DNA of 64,000 nt from Streptomyces formicae (GTDB lineage Bacteria; Actinomycetota; Actinomycetes; Streptomycetales; Streptomycetaceae). The notes below the pieces were generated by a model. It was not told the DNA's origin and did no database searches. It saw nothing but the letters and a program-made list of their open reading frames with translations. Location of the stretch: contig NZ_CP022685.1 of NCBI RefSeq assembly GCF_002556545.1, forward strand, positions 2,170,001 through 2,234,000, written 5' to 3'. Positions 33,944-45,042 of this stretch are shown piece by piece (within the stretch, counting starts at the first letter, position 1; each line of letters begins with the position of its first letter). The position numbers were made by a program, and so were the translations under genes.

Positions 33944-34079
33944 GTCCAGAGTTCTTTTCGGCGGAACCGACGATGGCGCTCAACCCCTGAGCTACACCGG
34001 CCCGAAATGCCGGTGACGGGACTCGAACCCGCCTCCTCCCCATGATGAGTGGAAGTAGGTCCTGCCTGCGCACCTGGAC
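33944..34079 (-). ncRNA. YrlA-like Y RNA with permuted tRNA module (distal copy)
   Basis: Same architecture as the copy nearer rsr, with a different sequence. Minus strand 5' to 3': terminal helix GTCCAG (34074-34079) with CTGGAC (33944-33949); conserved GTGCGCAGG; T arm with loop TTCGAGT (34016-34032); acceptor-like stem of seven perfect pairs, CACCGGC (34009-34015) with GCCGGTG (33995-34001), closed by a 7-base loop; TA linker (33993-33994); D arm GCTC/GAGC (33978-33992). A -10-like TAAAGT ends 7 bases before the predicted 5' end. Ends are estimated. Confidence 0.83.
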
Positions 34080-34086
34080 GTTCCTC

Positions 34087-34117
34087 ACTTTAGGAGAGCG
34101 AACTCGCGGGGCGCCAA
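34087..34117 (-). promoter_or_regulatory. Candidate promoter of the distal Y RNA
   Basis: On the minus strand, TTGGCG (34112-34117) and TAAAGT (34087-34092) with a 19-base spacer. The predicted start point coincides with the first base of the terminal helix at 34079. No comparable element is seen directly before the proximal copy, which may be cut from the same transcript. Confidence 0.4.
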
Positions 34118-34259
34118 AGGTTTTTCGCGGCCACCGGCCTCCCGGCGATTTCCCGGCGGACGCAACCGTACGATGCCTCACGGGCGTCGCACAGTCCGTC
34201 GGGTAGTCCGTCATGTCGTCTGTCGTGCGAGGGGCCGGGGGCCCCTGGAAGGAGAGCCC

Positions 34260-36866
<2,607 letters not shown>

Positions 36867-36900
36867 CGCCGCCCCGCCCCCTTGCGCCGGGACCCGCGCG

Positions 36901-38355
36901 TCAGCGCCGCTGCCGCTTCCAGGGTCCGGTGATCGCCAGCATGATGCCGGGCGTCTGGATGTTGGCGTAGAGCGTCCTGCCGTCGGGCGAGAAGGTGACG
37001 CCGGTGAACTCGCTGTACTCGGGCTTCTCCGGGGTACCTGCGTTGAGTTCGTTGCGCGCGATCGGGTACGTGCGGCCGCTCTCCGTCGCGCCGAACAGGT
37101 GCTGGACGCCGTCCCCGTCCTCCGCGATGACCAGTCCGCCGTACGGCGAGACGGTGATGTTGTCGGGCCCGTCGAAGGCGCCGTCCTCGCCCGGGTCGGG
37201 GTTGACGCCGAGCAGCACCTTCAGGGTCAGGGTGCGGCGGCCCGGGTGGTAGAACCACACCTGCCCGTCGTGCTGGACCGGGCTCTCCGCGCGGGCGAAG
37301 GAGGAGACGATGTAGGCGCCGCCGTCGCCCCACCACATGCCTTCGAGCTTGCGGGCGCGGGTGATGTCACCGTCGTCGAACTGCTGGCGCACCGGGGCCG
37401 TGCGGGCGTCGCGGTCGGGCACCTCCACCCAGTCCACGCCGTACACCGTGCCGATCTTCGTGGCGCGGGACAGGTCGTCGACGAAGCGGCCGCCGGAGTC
37501 GTAGCACTTGGGGGCCTTCAGGACGCCCGCGTCGTCGGCGAGGGTGCGCAGCCTGCCCCGGCCGTGCTCGAAGCCGTGCGGCGGGGTCCAGCGGTAGAAC
37601 AGGCCGTTGGGGCCCGAGGCGTCCTCGGTGAGGTAGAGGTGGCCACGCTTGGGGTCGACGACGACGGCTTCGTGGGCGTAGCGGCCGAGCGCCTTGATCG
37701 GCTTGGGCGCGCGGTTGGCACGGGCGTCGACGGGGTCGACCTCGAAGACGTAGCCGTGGTCCTTGGTCATGCCGTTGTGACCGGCCTTGTCCTCGGTCTC
37801 CTCGCAGGTCAGCCAGGTGCCCCAAGGAGTGCTGCCGCCCGCGCAGTTGGTGGCGGTGCCCGCGATGCCGACCCACTCGGCGACGTGCCCGTCGCGGCCG
37901 ACCTCGACGACGGTGCAGCCGCCGGACGCGGCCGGGTCGTAGACGAGCCCCTCGGTGAGCGGGACGGGGTTCTTCCACTTGGACCGGGGACCGCTCAGCT
38001 CGTGGTTGTTGACGAGGAGCGTGCTGCCGCGCGGGCCCCGGAAGGCGGCGGTGCCGTCGTGGTTGGAGGGGGTGAACTCGCCGCTCTCCAGCTTCGTCTT
38101 CCCGCTGTGCGTGATGACGCGGTACGAGAACTTCGCGGGCAGCGCGAGGAGCCCCTCGGGGTCGGGCAGGAGGGGACCGTAGCCGGGGTCGTGGTGGTGA
38201 CCGTGGCCCTGGGCGTCCTCTTCCGCCGTCTCGTGGACGTCCGTCGCGGCGAGGGCGCCGGGAGCGGTGGCGAGCGCGCCGACGCTGCCGGCCAGGGCGA
38301 CCCCGGCGCCGGTGAGCGCGGAGGATCTGGTGAAGTCCCTGCGGGTGAGCGACAT
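36901..38355 (-). CDS. phoX: PhoX-family secreted phosphatase (DUF839)
   Basis: Protein of 484 residues with a Tat signal (LTRRDFTRSSALTG then a hydrophobic stretch to ALA near 36). The mature part is a PhoX/DUF839 propeller: LLVNNHELSGPRSKW, TPWGTWLTCEETED, GRYAHEAVVVDPKRGHLYLTED, EGMWWGDGGAYIVSSF, GPDNITVSPYGGLVIAEDGD. The Glu and Asp residues in these pieces match the calcium-iron site of PhoX. It should hydrolyse phosphomonoesters outside the cell under phosphate shortage. AGGAGA precedes the start. It is divergent from an SDR gene; I see no clear PHO box. Confidence 0.88.
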   Translation of the reverse strand: MSLTRRDFTRSSALTGAGVALAGSVGALATAPGALAATDVHETAEEDAQGHGHHHDPGYGPLLPDPEGLLALPAKFSYRVITHSGKTKLESGEFTPSNHDGTAAFRGPRGSTLLVNNHELSGPRSKWKNPVPLTEGLVYDPAASGGCTVVEVGRDGHVAEWVGIAGTATNCAGGSTPWGTWLTCEETEDKAGHNGMTKDHGYVFEVDPVDARANRAPKPIKALGRYAHEAVVVDPKRGHLYLTEDASGPNGLFYRWTPPHGFEHGRGRLRTLADDAGVLKAPKCYDSGGRFVDDLSRATKIGTVYGVDWVEVPDRDARTAPVRQQFDDGDITRARKLEGMWWGDGGAYIVSSFARAESPVQHDGQVWFYHPGRRTLTLKVLLGVNPDPGEDGAFDGPDNITVSPYGGLVIAEDGDGVQHLFGATESGRTYPIARNELNAGTPEKPEYSEFTGVTFSPDGRTLYANIQTPGIMLAITGPWKRQRR

Positions 38356-38477
38356 GGTTTCTCCTGAGGGCCGGAGTGCGATGGCGGGAACGTACGACCG
38401 GGCTGCTGTCGGCGCCACCGTCCCGCTCGCGTATAAACGGCGGTTGAACACTGTTCGACGTCGAGGGGCCTCCTTCC

Positions 38478-39245
38478 ATGAACCTGCCAGCCACCGGTCG
38501 CCGCGTCCTTGTCAGCGGAGCCTCCCGGGGTCTGGGCCGCGCGCTCGCCGTGGCCTTCGCGGAGAACGGCGACCGGGTCGCCGTGCACTACGGATCGCGC
38601 GAGGAGGAGGCCAGGGCGACACTCGCCTCGCTGACCGGCGAGGGGCACGTCCTGGTCGGCGGCGACCTGTCGGACCCGGCGGGCGCGGCGGACGTCGCGG
38701 ACCGTGCGGCCGGGGCGCTCGGCGGCATCGACGTCCTGGTGAACAACGCCGCCGTGAACCTGCCGCATCCGCTCGCCGAGACGTCGTACGAGCGATGGGC
38801 GGCGCTCTGGCAGCAGCACGTCTCGGTCAACCTCCTCGCCACGGCGAACCTCAGCCATCTCGCGGCCCGCCGCATGATCGACCAGGGGTCGGGCGGCCGG
38901 ATCGTGAACATCGGCTCGCGCGGCGCCTTCCGGGGCGAGCCCGACCACCCGGCGTACGGCGCGACGAAGGCGGCGGTGCACGCGCTCGGCCAGTCGCTCG
39001 CCGTGTCGCTCGCGCCGCACGGGATCGCGGTGGCCTCGGTGGCGCCCGGATTCTTCGCGACGGAGCGGGTCGCGCACCGCCTCGGCGGGGCGGAGGGCGA
39101 GGCGATCCGTGCGCAGAGCCCGTTCGGCCGCACGGGCACGGCCGAGGAGATCGCGGCGGCGGTGCTGTGGCTGGCGTCGCCGGTGGCCGAATGGGCGTCG
39201 GGCACGGTCCTCGACCTCAACGGCGCTTCACATCTGCGCACTTGA
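38478..39245 (+). CDS. Short-chain dehydrogenase/reductase
   Basis: Protein of 255 residues, a classical SDR. The nucleotide loop is SGASRGLGRA (residues 13-22), the structural motif NNAA at about 89, catalytic Ser in NIGSRGA, and Tyr-x3-Lys in YGATKAA. The C-terminus (GTVLDLNGASHLRT) is of the FabG type. Substrate unknown. It is divergent from phoX with a 122-base gap. Confidence 0.87.
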   Translation: MNLPATGRRVLVSGASRGLGRALAVAFAENGDRVAVHYGSREEEARATLASLTGEGHVLVGGDLSDPAGAADVADRAAGALGGIDVLVNNAAVNLPHPLAETSYERWAALWQQHVSVNLLATANLSHLAARRMIDQGSGGRIVNIGSRGAFRGEPDHPAYGATKAAVHALGQSLAVSLAPHGIAVASVAPGFFATERVAHRLGGAEGEAIRAQSPFGRTGTAEEIAAAVLWLASPVAEWASGTVLDLNGASHLRT

Positions 39246-39432
39246 GCCTTGGCCAAGGGTCGACGTCGGTACGGAGCGGTGGCCGGCCGGAAGGGACTTC
39301 GTAAACAAGGTCAACAGGAGCGGATCACCCGTAAAGCGAAGAATCAGCGCAGAACACCTTGACCCGCGATGCGCGCCGCAATAGACATCACCACGTGCAG
39401 CGCCGCACCACCCGCACGGGGAGGCGAGCCGA

Positions 39433-39711
39433 GTGGACGCACATCAGGCACGCAGCCTCCATGAGAGCCGGCTGATGAGGCTGGCCAATGTCACCGGCGT
39501 CGGCATCGGAAGGGACGAGGTTCCCCAAGCTCTCGGCTCCGCTCGAGCAGGGGAGGCCCCATTGGGTCAGGACGTGATCGTCGTCTTTGTCACCCACCGA
39601 GTGCCCCGTGACCGGCTCCGTGACGAAGACGTGGTTCCGGAAGTGCTCGAAGGTGTCCCCGTACGCGTACTCGCCATCGGCGAGGTCGACGCGCGGCACG
39701 GCGAGGCGTAG
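39433..39711 (+). CDS. Free-standing copy of a protease N-terminal domain
   Basis: Protein of 92 residues starting at a GTG with GGGGAGG upstream. Residues 14-84 align with residues 33-95 of the trypsin-like protease encoded next: RLANVTGVGIGRDE matches PLANVVGFGHGVKW, VIVVFVTHRVPRDRLRDEDVVPE matches VLVFVTQKVPESMLPERDVIPR, and VRVLAIGEV matches TDVIAVGHI. The rest of the protease (linker and catalytic domain) is absent. Such a free prodomain could inhibit, fold or recruit the protease; this is inference from homology and position. Confidence 0.75.
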   Translation: MDAHQARSLHESRLMRLANVTGVGIGRDEVPQALGSARAGEAPLGQDVIVVFVTHRVPRDRLRDEDVVPEVLEGVPVRVLAIGEVDARHGEA

Positions 39712-39774
39712 CGAGAGCGACGCACGGGCACCGTCCGGGACTCCCACCCTTCGAAGAGGAAGAGGTGGTCTGGC

Positions 39775-40941
39775 GTGGTGAGCCAGCCCGAACTGATGCG
39801 AGGACCCACCGGCGGTCAAGTCAGCGACAGCTCCCGCCAGCAGGCGATGTCCGACTTCCTGCGGCCGCAGCAGCCGCTCGCGAACGTGGTCGGCTTCGGC
39901 CACGGCGTGAAGTGGACCGACGGAGAGCCCACCGGCGAACCCGCCGTCCTGGTGTTCGTCACCCAGAAGGTCCCCGAGTCCATGCTCCCGGAGCGGGACG
40001 TCATCCCGCGCCAGATGGACGACGGCACCCCGACCGACGTCATCGCGGTCGGCCACATCGCGGCACAGCGCGGCCAGAGCAGGCCGGGCGGCCGCCGCGC
40101 CGACGACCGCTCCTCGGTGACGTACGGCCCCGACGGCAGCGTCAGCGAACAGCTCGCGGGCCTCGGCCAGCCGCAGCTCGAAGAGCTCATCGGACGCGGC
40201 GCGTTCGAGCCGCAGCTGCTCAAGCGCCGGATGCGCCCGTGCCCCTCGGGCTTCTCGATCGGCAACGTCCGGGTGACCGCGGGCACGCTCGGCAGCGTCG
40301 TCTACGACTTCCTGCCCGGCGCCTCCGTCGACCCGCCCGGCTCCGGCCTCGGCGTACCGGCGAAGTTCTACGTCCTCTCCAACAACCACGTGCTCGCCGA
40401 CTCCAACCGGGCGCAGCTCGGCAGCGCGATCGTGCAGCCCGGCGTCTTCGACGGCGGGCAGGACCCGGCGGACCGCATCGCGACCCTGGAGCGGTTCATC
40501 ACCATCCAGTTCGCCCCGCAGATCCCGCTGGAGCGGCACAACAACGTGGTCGACGCGGCGCTCGGCGCGGTCGACTTCCAGGACGCGACGCGCGAGCAGT
40601 ACTTCAGCGGTGCGCCGCGCGCCTGGCGCCGCAAGGCCAACGTGGCCGTCGGCGACCTGGTGAAGAAGACCGGCAGGACGACGAACATCAGCTTCGGCCG
40701 GATCATCGCGGTCGACGCGACCATCGACGTCAACTACGGCACGGCGGGCACCGCCCGGTTCAAGGACCAGATCCTCACCACGAACATCTCCGCGGGCGGC
40801 GACTCCGGTTCGCTGATCACCTCGCAGGACGACGTCGCGGTGGGCCTGCTCTTCGCCGGGTCCTCGACCGTGACCGTCGCCAACCACATCGAGAATGTCC
40901 GCGCGCTGCTGCGCGTGGAGATCGCCGAGCTGCTGGCCTGA
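39775..40941 (+). CDS. Intracellular trypsin-like serine protease
   Basis: Protein of 388 residues with no signal peptide or anchor. Residues 33-95 are an N-terminal domain (NVVGFGHGVKW ... DVIAVGHI). After a linker comes a chymotrypsin-fold domain with the triad His205 (VLSNNHVLADS), Asp260 (NVVDAALGAV) and Ser344 (ISAGGDSGSL). SNNHVLA and GGDSGS are typical of the bacterial cytosolic trypsin-like group distantly related to plant NAL1. Targets unknown. It lies 63 bases after the free N-domain gene and 26 bases before a small beta-rich protein gene, so the three look like one operon. Confidence 0.82.
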   Translation: MVSQPELMRGPTGGQVSDSSRQQAMSDFLRPQQPLANVVGFGHGVKWTDGEPTGEPAVLVFVTQKVPESMLPERDVIPRQMDDGTPTDVIAVGHIAAQRGQSRPGGRRADDRSSVTYGPDGSVSEQLAGLGQPQLEELIGRGAFEPQLLKRRMRPCPSGFSIGNVRVTAGTLGSVVYDFLPGASVDPPGSGLGVPAKFYVLSNNHVLADSNRAQLGSAIVQPGVFDGGQDPADRIATLERFITIQFAPQIPLERHNNVVDAALGAVDFQDATREQYFSGAPRAWRRKANVAVGDLVKKTGRTTNISFGRIIAVDATIDVNYGTAGTARFKDQILTTNISAGGDSGSLITSQDDVAVGLLFAGSSTVTVANHIENVRALLRVEIAELLA

Positions 40942-40967
40942 CGGTCAGGACGGAAGGAGGGTTTCCC

Positions 40968-41417
40968 ATGACCACTCAGGCACGTAAGCAGAAGGGCCAG
41001 ACGCGGACGGAGCACCGCTTCCACAATCCGCAGGGCGCCGAGGTCAAGACGCGCGACGAGGCGTTCGCCGCGCAGGCCGCCGACGTGTCGGCCGAGTCCC
41101 TCTCGACGGACTGCAAGCTGACGCTCCACAGCGGCCAGGTCACGTTCGCCATCGAGGTGAAGTACAACCCCAACACCTATCCGCACGTGGTGACCGGCGG
41201 CCGGATCACCTCCGGCATCTGCGGCGCCCCGTGGGACATCACGGGCGGCACGATCGGCGAGACGATCCGCCTGGACGCGAAGCGGGCCGGGCAGGGCAGT
41301 TGCGCGAACACGATCACGATCGTGGGCGAGTACCAGAATCCGCCGGCGTACCGGGGGACGTACGGGTTCGACGGGGCGACGTCGTCGTTCAAGCACACGA
41401 CCCGTTACGAGTGCTGA
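40968..41417 (+). CDS. Small beta-rich protein following the trypsin-like protease
   Basis: Protein of 149 residues. I recognise no family. The first 45 residues are charged and probably disordered; residues 49-149 are predicted beta strands (KLTLHSGQVTFAIEVKY, GGRITSGICGAPWDITGG, NTITIVGEYQNPPAYRGTYGFDG), with four cysteines at 49, 85, 112 and 149. The pattern is like a small barrel or sandwich. An excellent ribosome site (GGAAGGAGG) lies upstream. Position after the protease suggests a substrate, inhibitor or partner. Confidence 0.7.
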   Translation: MTTQARKQKGQTRTEHRFHNPQGAEVKTRDEAFAAQAADVSAESLSTDCKLTLHSGQVTFAIEVKYNPNTYPHVVTGGRITSGICGAPWDITGGTIGETIRLDAKRAGQGSCANTITIVGEYQNPPAYRGTYGFDGATSSFKHTTRYEC

Positions 41418-41426
41418 GGTAAGACA

Positions 41427-41455
41427 CCGGACGGGCTGGAAATCAGCCCGTCCGG
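41427..41455. terminator. Hairpin terminator of the protease operon
   Basis: CCGGACGGGCTG pairs perfectly with CAGCCCGTCCGG around a GAAAT loop, followed by CGTTTGAGGAC. This hairpin plus tail is a dispersed element common at gene ends in Streptomyces. A second hairpin (AAGGGGGC-GAA-GCCCCCTT) follows at 41475-41493. Confidence 0.85.
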
Positions 41456-41505
41456 CGTTTGAGGACTGGGGGTCAAGGGGGCGAAGCCCCCTTGGAGGCC
41501 CTGCC

Positions 41506-42960
41506 TCAGAGGCCCTGCTGAGACCTCGCCTTGAACGCCGCCTTGCGGGCCTCCTTCGCCACCTTCTTGTCGGGGTGGAGGCGGCCCATCGCGTCGAGGA
41601 CGTCCGCCGTGGCGGGGTGCTCCACCCGCCACGCCGTGGCGAAGAAGCCGCTGTGCTGCTCGGCGAGGCCCTCGACCAGGCCCTGCAGCTCGTCCGAGTT
41701 GCCCTCGGCGGCCAGCTGCGCGGCGAGCGTGTCGATGGTCAGCCAGAAGACCAGGTCCTCCGAGGGCGCGGGCACGTCCGTCGCGCCGTGCTCGGCGAGC
41801 CACACCCGGGCGAGGCCCCCGAGCTCGGGGTCGTCGAGCACCTCGCGCAGCGCGGGCTCGGCCTCGTCGCCGACGAGCGAGAGCGCCTGCTGGCAGCGCA
41901 GCCGCCGCAACGGCGCGCCCTCGTCGCCGCCGCGCGCCGCGGTCAGCAAATCCCGTGCGGCGCCCAGCACTTCGTGCCGGGCGAGCCACAGCTCGATCTC
42001 CGCCTGCGCGGCGTGCGGCGGGAATCCGGAGGTGCCGTCGAGCAGCGCGTCGGCGCCCTTGTCCGCGAGGTCGCCGACGGCGGGCGCGTCGACGCCCGCC
42101 TCCAGCATGCGGGCGCGGATGCCGTAGAGGCCGAGCGGGGTGAGGCGGACCATGCCGTAGCGGCTGACGTCCTCGTCGTCGACGGGGGCGGGCTCCTCGG
42201 CCGCCTCGTCGATCTCGGCCATCAGCGCCTCGTCGACCGGCTGGTACTCGACGAGACCGAGCGGCTCGAAGAGCCGGAACTGGTCGTCGAGCTTCATCAT
42301 CGCGTCCGACACCTGCTCCAGGATGTCGTCGGTGGGCTCGCCCATGTCGTCGGGGACGATCATCGAGGCGGCGAGCGCGGGCAGCGGCACCGGGCCCTCA
42401 CCGCCCGCGGCGTCGCCGACGGTCAGCAGGTAGAGGTTGCCGAGCACGCCGTCCAGGAAGTCGGCCTCGGCCTGCGGGTCCCAGCCGAGCTCGCTGAAGT
42501 CGACCTCGCCGTTCTCCTCCAGGACGTCGAGGAGGTCCTCCATGTCGGGCACGGTGGCGTCCGCGTACACGGTGTCGAGGGCGCCGAGCCAGATGCCGAG
42601 GACGTCCTGGGGGCCGCCCGCGACGAGCAGGGCGAGCTCCTCGCCCGCGGCGACGGTGCCCTCCGCGCCCTCCTCCTCGGCGTCCGTGACCTCGATGAGG
42701 CCCGTGTCGACGGCGACGCGCCAGGCCTCGCTCGCGTACGCGGCGGCGTCGGGGTCATCCGCTTCCAGGCCGAGCTCGGCGGCGGCCGCCGGAAGCTGCG
42801 CGTCGACCAGCTCGCCGCCCGCGCCGACCCGGGTCTCGGGTCCCGCCCAGCGGGCGAGCCGCACGGCGCGGGAGAGCAGCGGCGTGGCGAGCGCGGCCCG
42901 CGCGAGCTCCGCTTCGGAGTGCAGCAGCACCGGCGGCAGGGTGGCGGGGCTTACGGACAT
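41506..42960 (-). CDS. Large acidic protein of unknown function
   Basis: Protein of 484 residues, very rich in Asp, Glu and Ala, without signal peptide or membrane helix. The middle (DEDVSRYGMVRLTPLGLYGIRARM) looks like a winged-helix segment, and the last 150 residues look like helical repeats (ALREVLDDPELGGLARVWLAEHGA, ATADVLDAMGRLHPDKKVAKEARKAAFKA). I do not recognise a family with known function. The start at 42960 has GGAGGAGAA upstream, so it is a true gene. It converges on the protease operon across two hairpins. Confidence 0.75.
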   Translation of the reverse strand: MSVSPATLPPVLLHSEAELARAALATPLLSRAVRLARWAGPETRVGAGGELVDAQLPAAAAELGLEADDPDAAAYASEAWRVAVDTGLIEVTDAEEEGAEGTVAAGEELALLVAGGPQDVLGIWLGALDTVYADATVPDMEDLLDVLEENGEVDFSELGWDPQAEADFLDGVLGNLYLLTVGDAAGGEGPVPLPALAASMIVPDDMGEPTDDILEQVSDAMMKLDDQFRLFEPLGLVEYQPVDEALMAEIDEAAEEPAPVDDEDVSRYGMVRLTPLGLYGIRARMLEAGVDAPAVGDLADKGADALLDGTSGFPPHAAQAEIELWLARHEVLGAARDLLTAARGGDEGAPLRRLRCQQALSLVGDEAEPALREVLDDPELGGLARVWLAEHGATDVPAPSEDLVFWLTIDTLAAQLAAEGNSDELQGLVEGLAEQHSGFFATAWRVEHPATADVLDAMGRLHPDKKVAKEARKAAFKARSQQGL

Positions 42961-43192
42961 CTGCTGGTTCTCCTCCGGGGGTGCGGGGCGCCGTAGGTAG
43001 GTCTCGGCAAGGCGCAAGCCTAGACGGATTTGGCCGGGTGCCGCCCGGTTCATGTCCCTGTCAGAAGACGTACGAGGAATGGGCACCCGGACAACCTTGA
43101 CAACTCCCCTGGCCACGCAAGAGATTGACGCGCGTAGAGCGCCCGCGGGGCGCTCGCGGTCCTCGCCGCCTTCCCTCACCCGGAGTTCCCTG

Positions 43193-45031
43193 ATGCCCCA
43201 CATACCGAGATCAGCCGCCGTCGGCGCCGTCGTCGCCACCGCGCTCGCCGCGGGACTGCTCGTGTCCACCTCGTCCGCCGCCTCGGCCGACACCGTCGCC
43301 ATCCACGACATCCAGGGCACCACGCGTGTCTCGCCGCTCGCCGGGCAGCAGGTCACGGACGTCGCGGGCGTCGTGACCGGGGTCCGGGGCTACGGCTCCA
43401 AGGGCTTCTGGATCCAGTCCGCCGCGGGTGACGCCGACAAGGACCCGGCCACCAGTGAGGGCGTCTTCGTCTTCACCGGTTCGGCGCCGGTCACGGTCGC
43501 GCCGGGCGACGCGGTCCTGGTCTCCGGCACGGTCGGGGAGTACGTCCCCGGGGGCGCGGCCTCCGGCAACCAGTCGCTCACCCAGATCACCAAGCCGACG
43601 GTGACCGTCACGTCGTCGGGCAACGAGCTGCCCGCGCCGGTCAGGATCGACGCGAAGTCGGTGCCCGCCGCGTACGCGCCCGCCGGTGACCCCGCGCACG
43701 ACAACAGCGTCAACGGTCTGCCGTTGCGGCCCCGCTCGTACGCCCTGGACTTCTACGAGTCCCTGGAGGGCATGAACGTCCGCGTGGGCAGCTCGCGCGT
43801 GGTCGGCGCGACCGACGCGTACAACGAGCTCTGGGTGACGGTGAAGAAGCACGAGAACCCCAACCGGCGCGGTGGCACCGTCTACGGCTCCTACGGCGCG
43901 CAGAACGGCGGACGGCTGCAGATCCAGCAGCTCGCGCCCGTCTCCCAGCAGCCCTTCCCGAAGGCGAACGTCGGTGACGTGCTCAGCGGCCGCACCGAAG
44001 GCCCCCTGGACTTCAACCAGTTCGGCGGCTACACGCTGGTCGCCCGCGAACTCGGCGAGGTCGAGGACAAGGGCCTCGCGCGCGAGCGGACGAAGCGGCA
44101 GGGCAAGGGTGAGCTCGCCGTGGCCACGTACAACGTGGAGAACCTCGACCCGAGCGACCCGCAGCAGAAGTTCGACGCGCTCGCGGGCGCCGTCGTCGCC
44201 CACCTCGCGTCGCCCGACGTCCTCGCCCTCGAGGAGATCCAGGACGACACCGGCGCGAAGAACGACGGCACCGTCTCCGCGGCGGCGACCCTGAAGAAGT
44301 TCACGGACGCGATCGTCGCGGCGGGCGGCCCGCGCTACGCGTGGCGCTCCGTCGACCCGGAGAACAACAAGGACGGCGGCGAGCCCGGCGGCAACATCCG
44401 CCAGGTCTTCCTCTACAACCCCGAGCGGGTCTCCTTCACCGAGCGGGCGCCCGGCGACGCGACCACCCCCACCGGTGTCGTACGCGAAGGGGGCCGGGCC
44501 GCGCTGACCCACTCCCCCGGCCGGATCGCGCCCGGCGACGCGGCGTGGGCGGACAGCCGCAAGCCGCTGGCCGGTGAGTTCGTCTTCCGCGGCCGCACGG
44601 TCTTCGTGATCGCCAACCACTTCGGTTCCAAGGGCGGCGACGAGGGCCTCACCTCGCACCACCAGCCGCCGGTGCGCTCCTCGGAGACCAAGCGGCTGCG
44701 GCAGGCGCAGGTCGTCAACGGCTTCGTGAAGGACCTGCGCAAGGTCCAGCGCGACGCCGACGTCGTGGTGCTCGGCGACATCAACGACTTCGAGTTCTCG
44801 GCGGCCACCAAGGCCCTTGAGGACGGCGGCGCGCTGCGCTCGGCCGCCAAGTCGCTGCCCAGGAGCGAGCGTTACTCGTACGTCTACCAGGGCAACTCCC
44901 AGGTGCTCGACCAGATCCTGACGAGCCCCGGCGTGGGACGCGACTTCGCCTACGACAGCGTGCACATCAACGCGGAGTTCGCGGAGCAGAACAGCGATCA
45001 CGACCCGCAGGTGCTGCGCTTCCGCCCGTAG
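43193..45031 (+). CDS. Secreted nuclease, endonuclease/exonuclease/phosphatase family
   Basis: Protein of 612 residues with a Sec signal (residues 1-30). Residues 32-290 hold an OB-fold region (IHDIQGTTRVSPLAGQQVTDVAGVVTGV, VSGTVGEYVPG), as in ExeM/NucH-type extracellular DNases. The EEP domain follows (LAVATYNVENLDPSDPQQKF, VLALEEIQDDTGA, FVIANHFGSKGGDEG, VVVLGDINDFEF, QNSDHDPQVL), with catalytic Glu, Asn, Asp and His in those motifs. It should degrade DNA outside the cell for nutrients or biofilm control. GGAG lies nine bases upstream of the start. Confidence 0.88.
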   Translation: MPHIPRSAAVGAVVATALAAGLLVSTSSAASADTVAIHDIQGTTRVSPLAGQQVTDVAGVVTGVRGYGSKGFWIQSAAGDADKDPATSEGVFVFTGSAPVTVAPGDAVLVSGTVGEYVPGGAASGNQSLTQITKPTVTVTSSGNELPAPVRIDAKSVPAAYAPAGDPAHDNSVNGLPLRPRSYALDFYESLEGMNVRVGSSRVVGATDAYNELWVTVKKHENPNRRGGTVYGSYGAQNGGRLQIQQLAPVSQQPFPKANVGDVLSGRTEGPLDFNQFGGYTLVARELGEVEDKGLARERTKRQGKGELAVATYNVENLDPSDPQQKFDALAGAVVAHLASPDVLALEEIQDDTGAKNDGTVSAAATLKKFTDAIVAAGGPRYAWRSVDPENNKDGGEPGGNIRQVFLYNPERVSFTERAPGDATTPTGVVREGGRAALTHSPGRIAPGDAAWADSRKPLAGEFVFRGRTVFVIANHFGSKGGDEGLTSHHQPPVRSSETKRLRQAQVVNGFVKDLRKVQRDADVVVLGDINDFEFSAATKALEDGGALRSAAKSLPRSERYSYVYQGNSQVLDQILTSPGVGRDFAYDSVHINAEFAEQNSDHDPQVLRFRP

Positions 45032-45042
45032 GCGGCCGTCGG

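Noticed and set aside
33731..34032. Two ordinary tRNA genes on the minus strand
   Set aside because: The T arm comes before the D arm in both, there is no anticodon stem-loop between them, and the acceptor-like stem is closed by a loop instead of being open. The features fit permuted tRNA mimics.
38356..38477. PHO box upstream of phoX
   Set aside because: Only one GTTCAAC-like word is visible; the required direct repeats of GTTCACC with correct spacing are not present.
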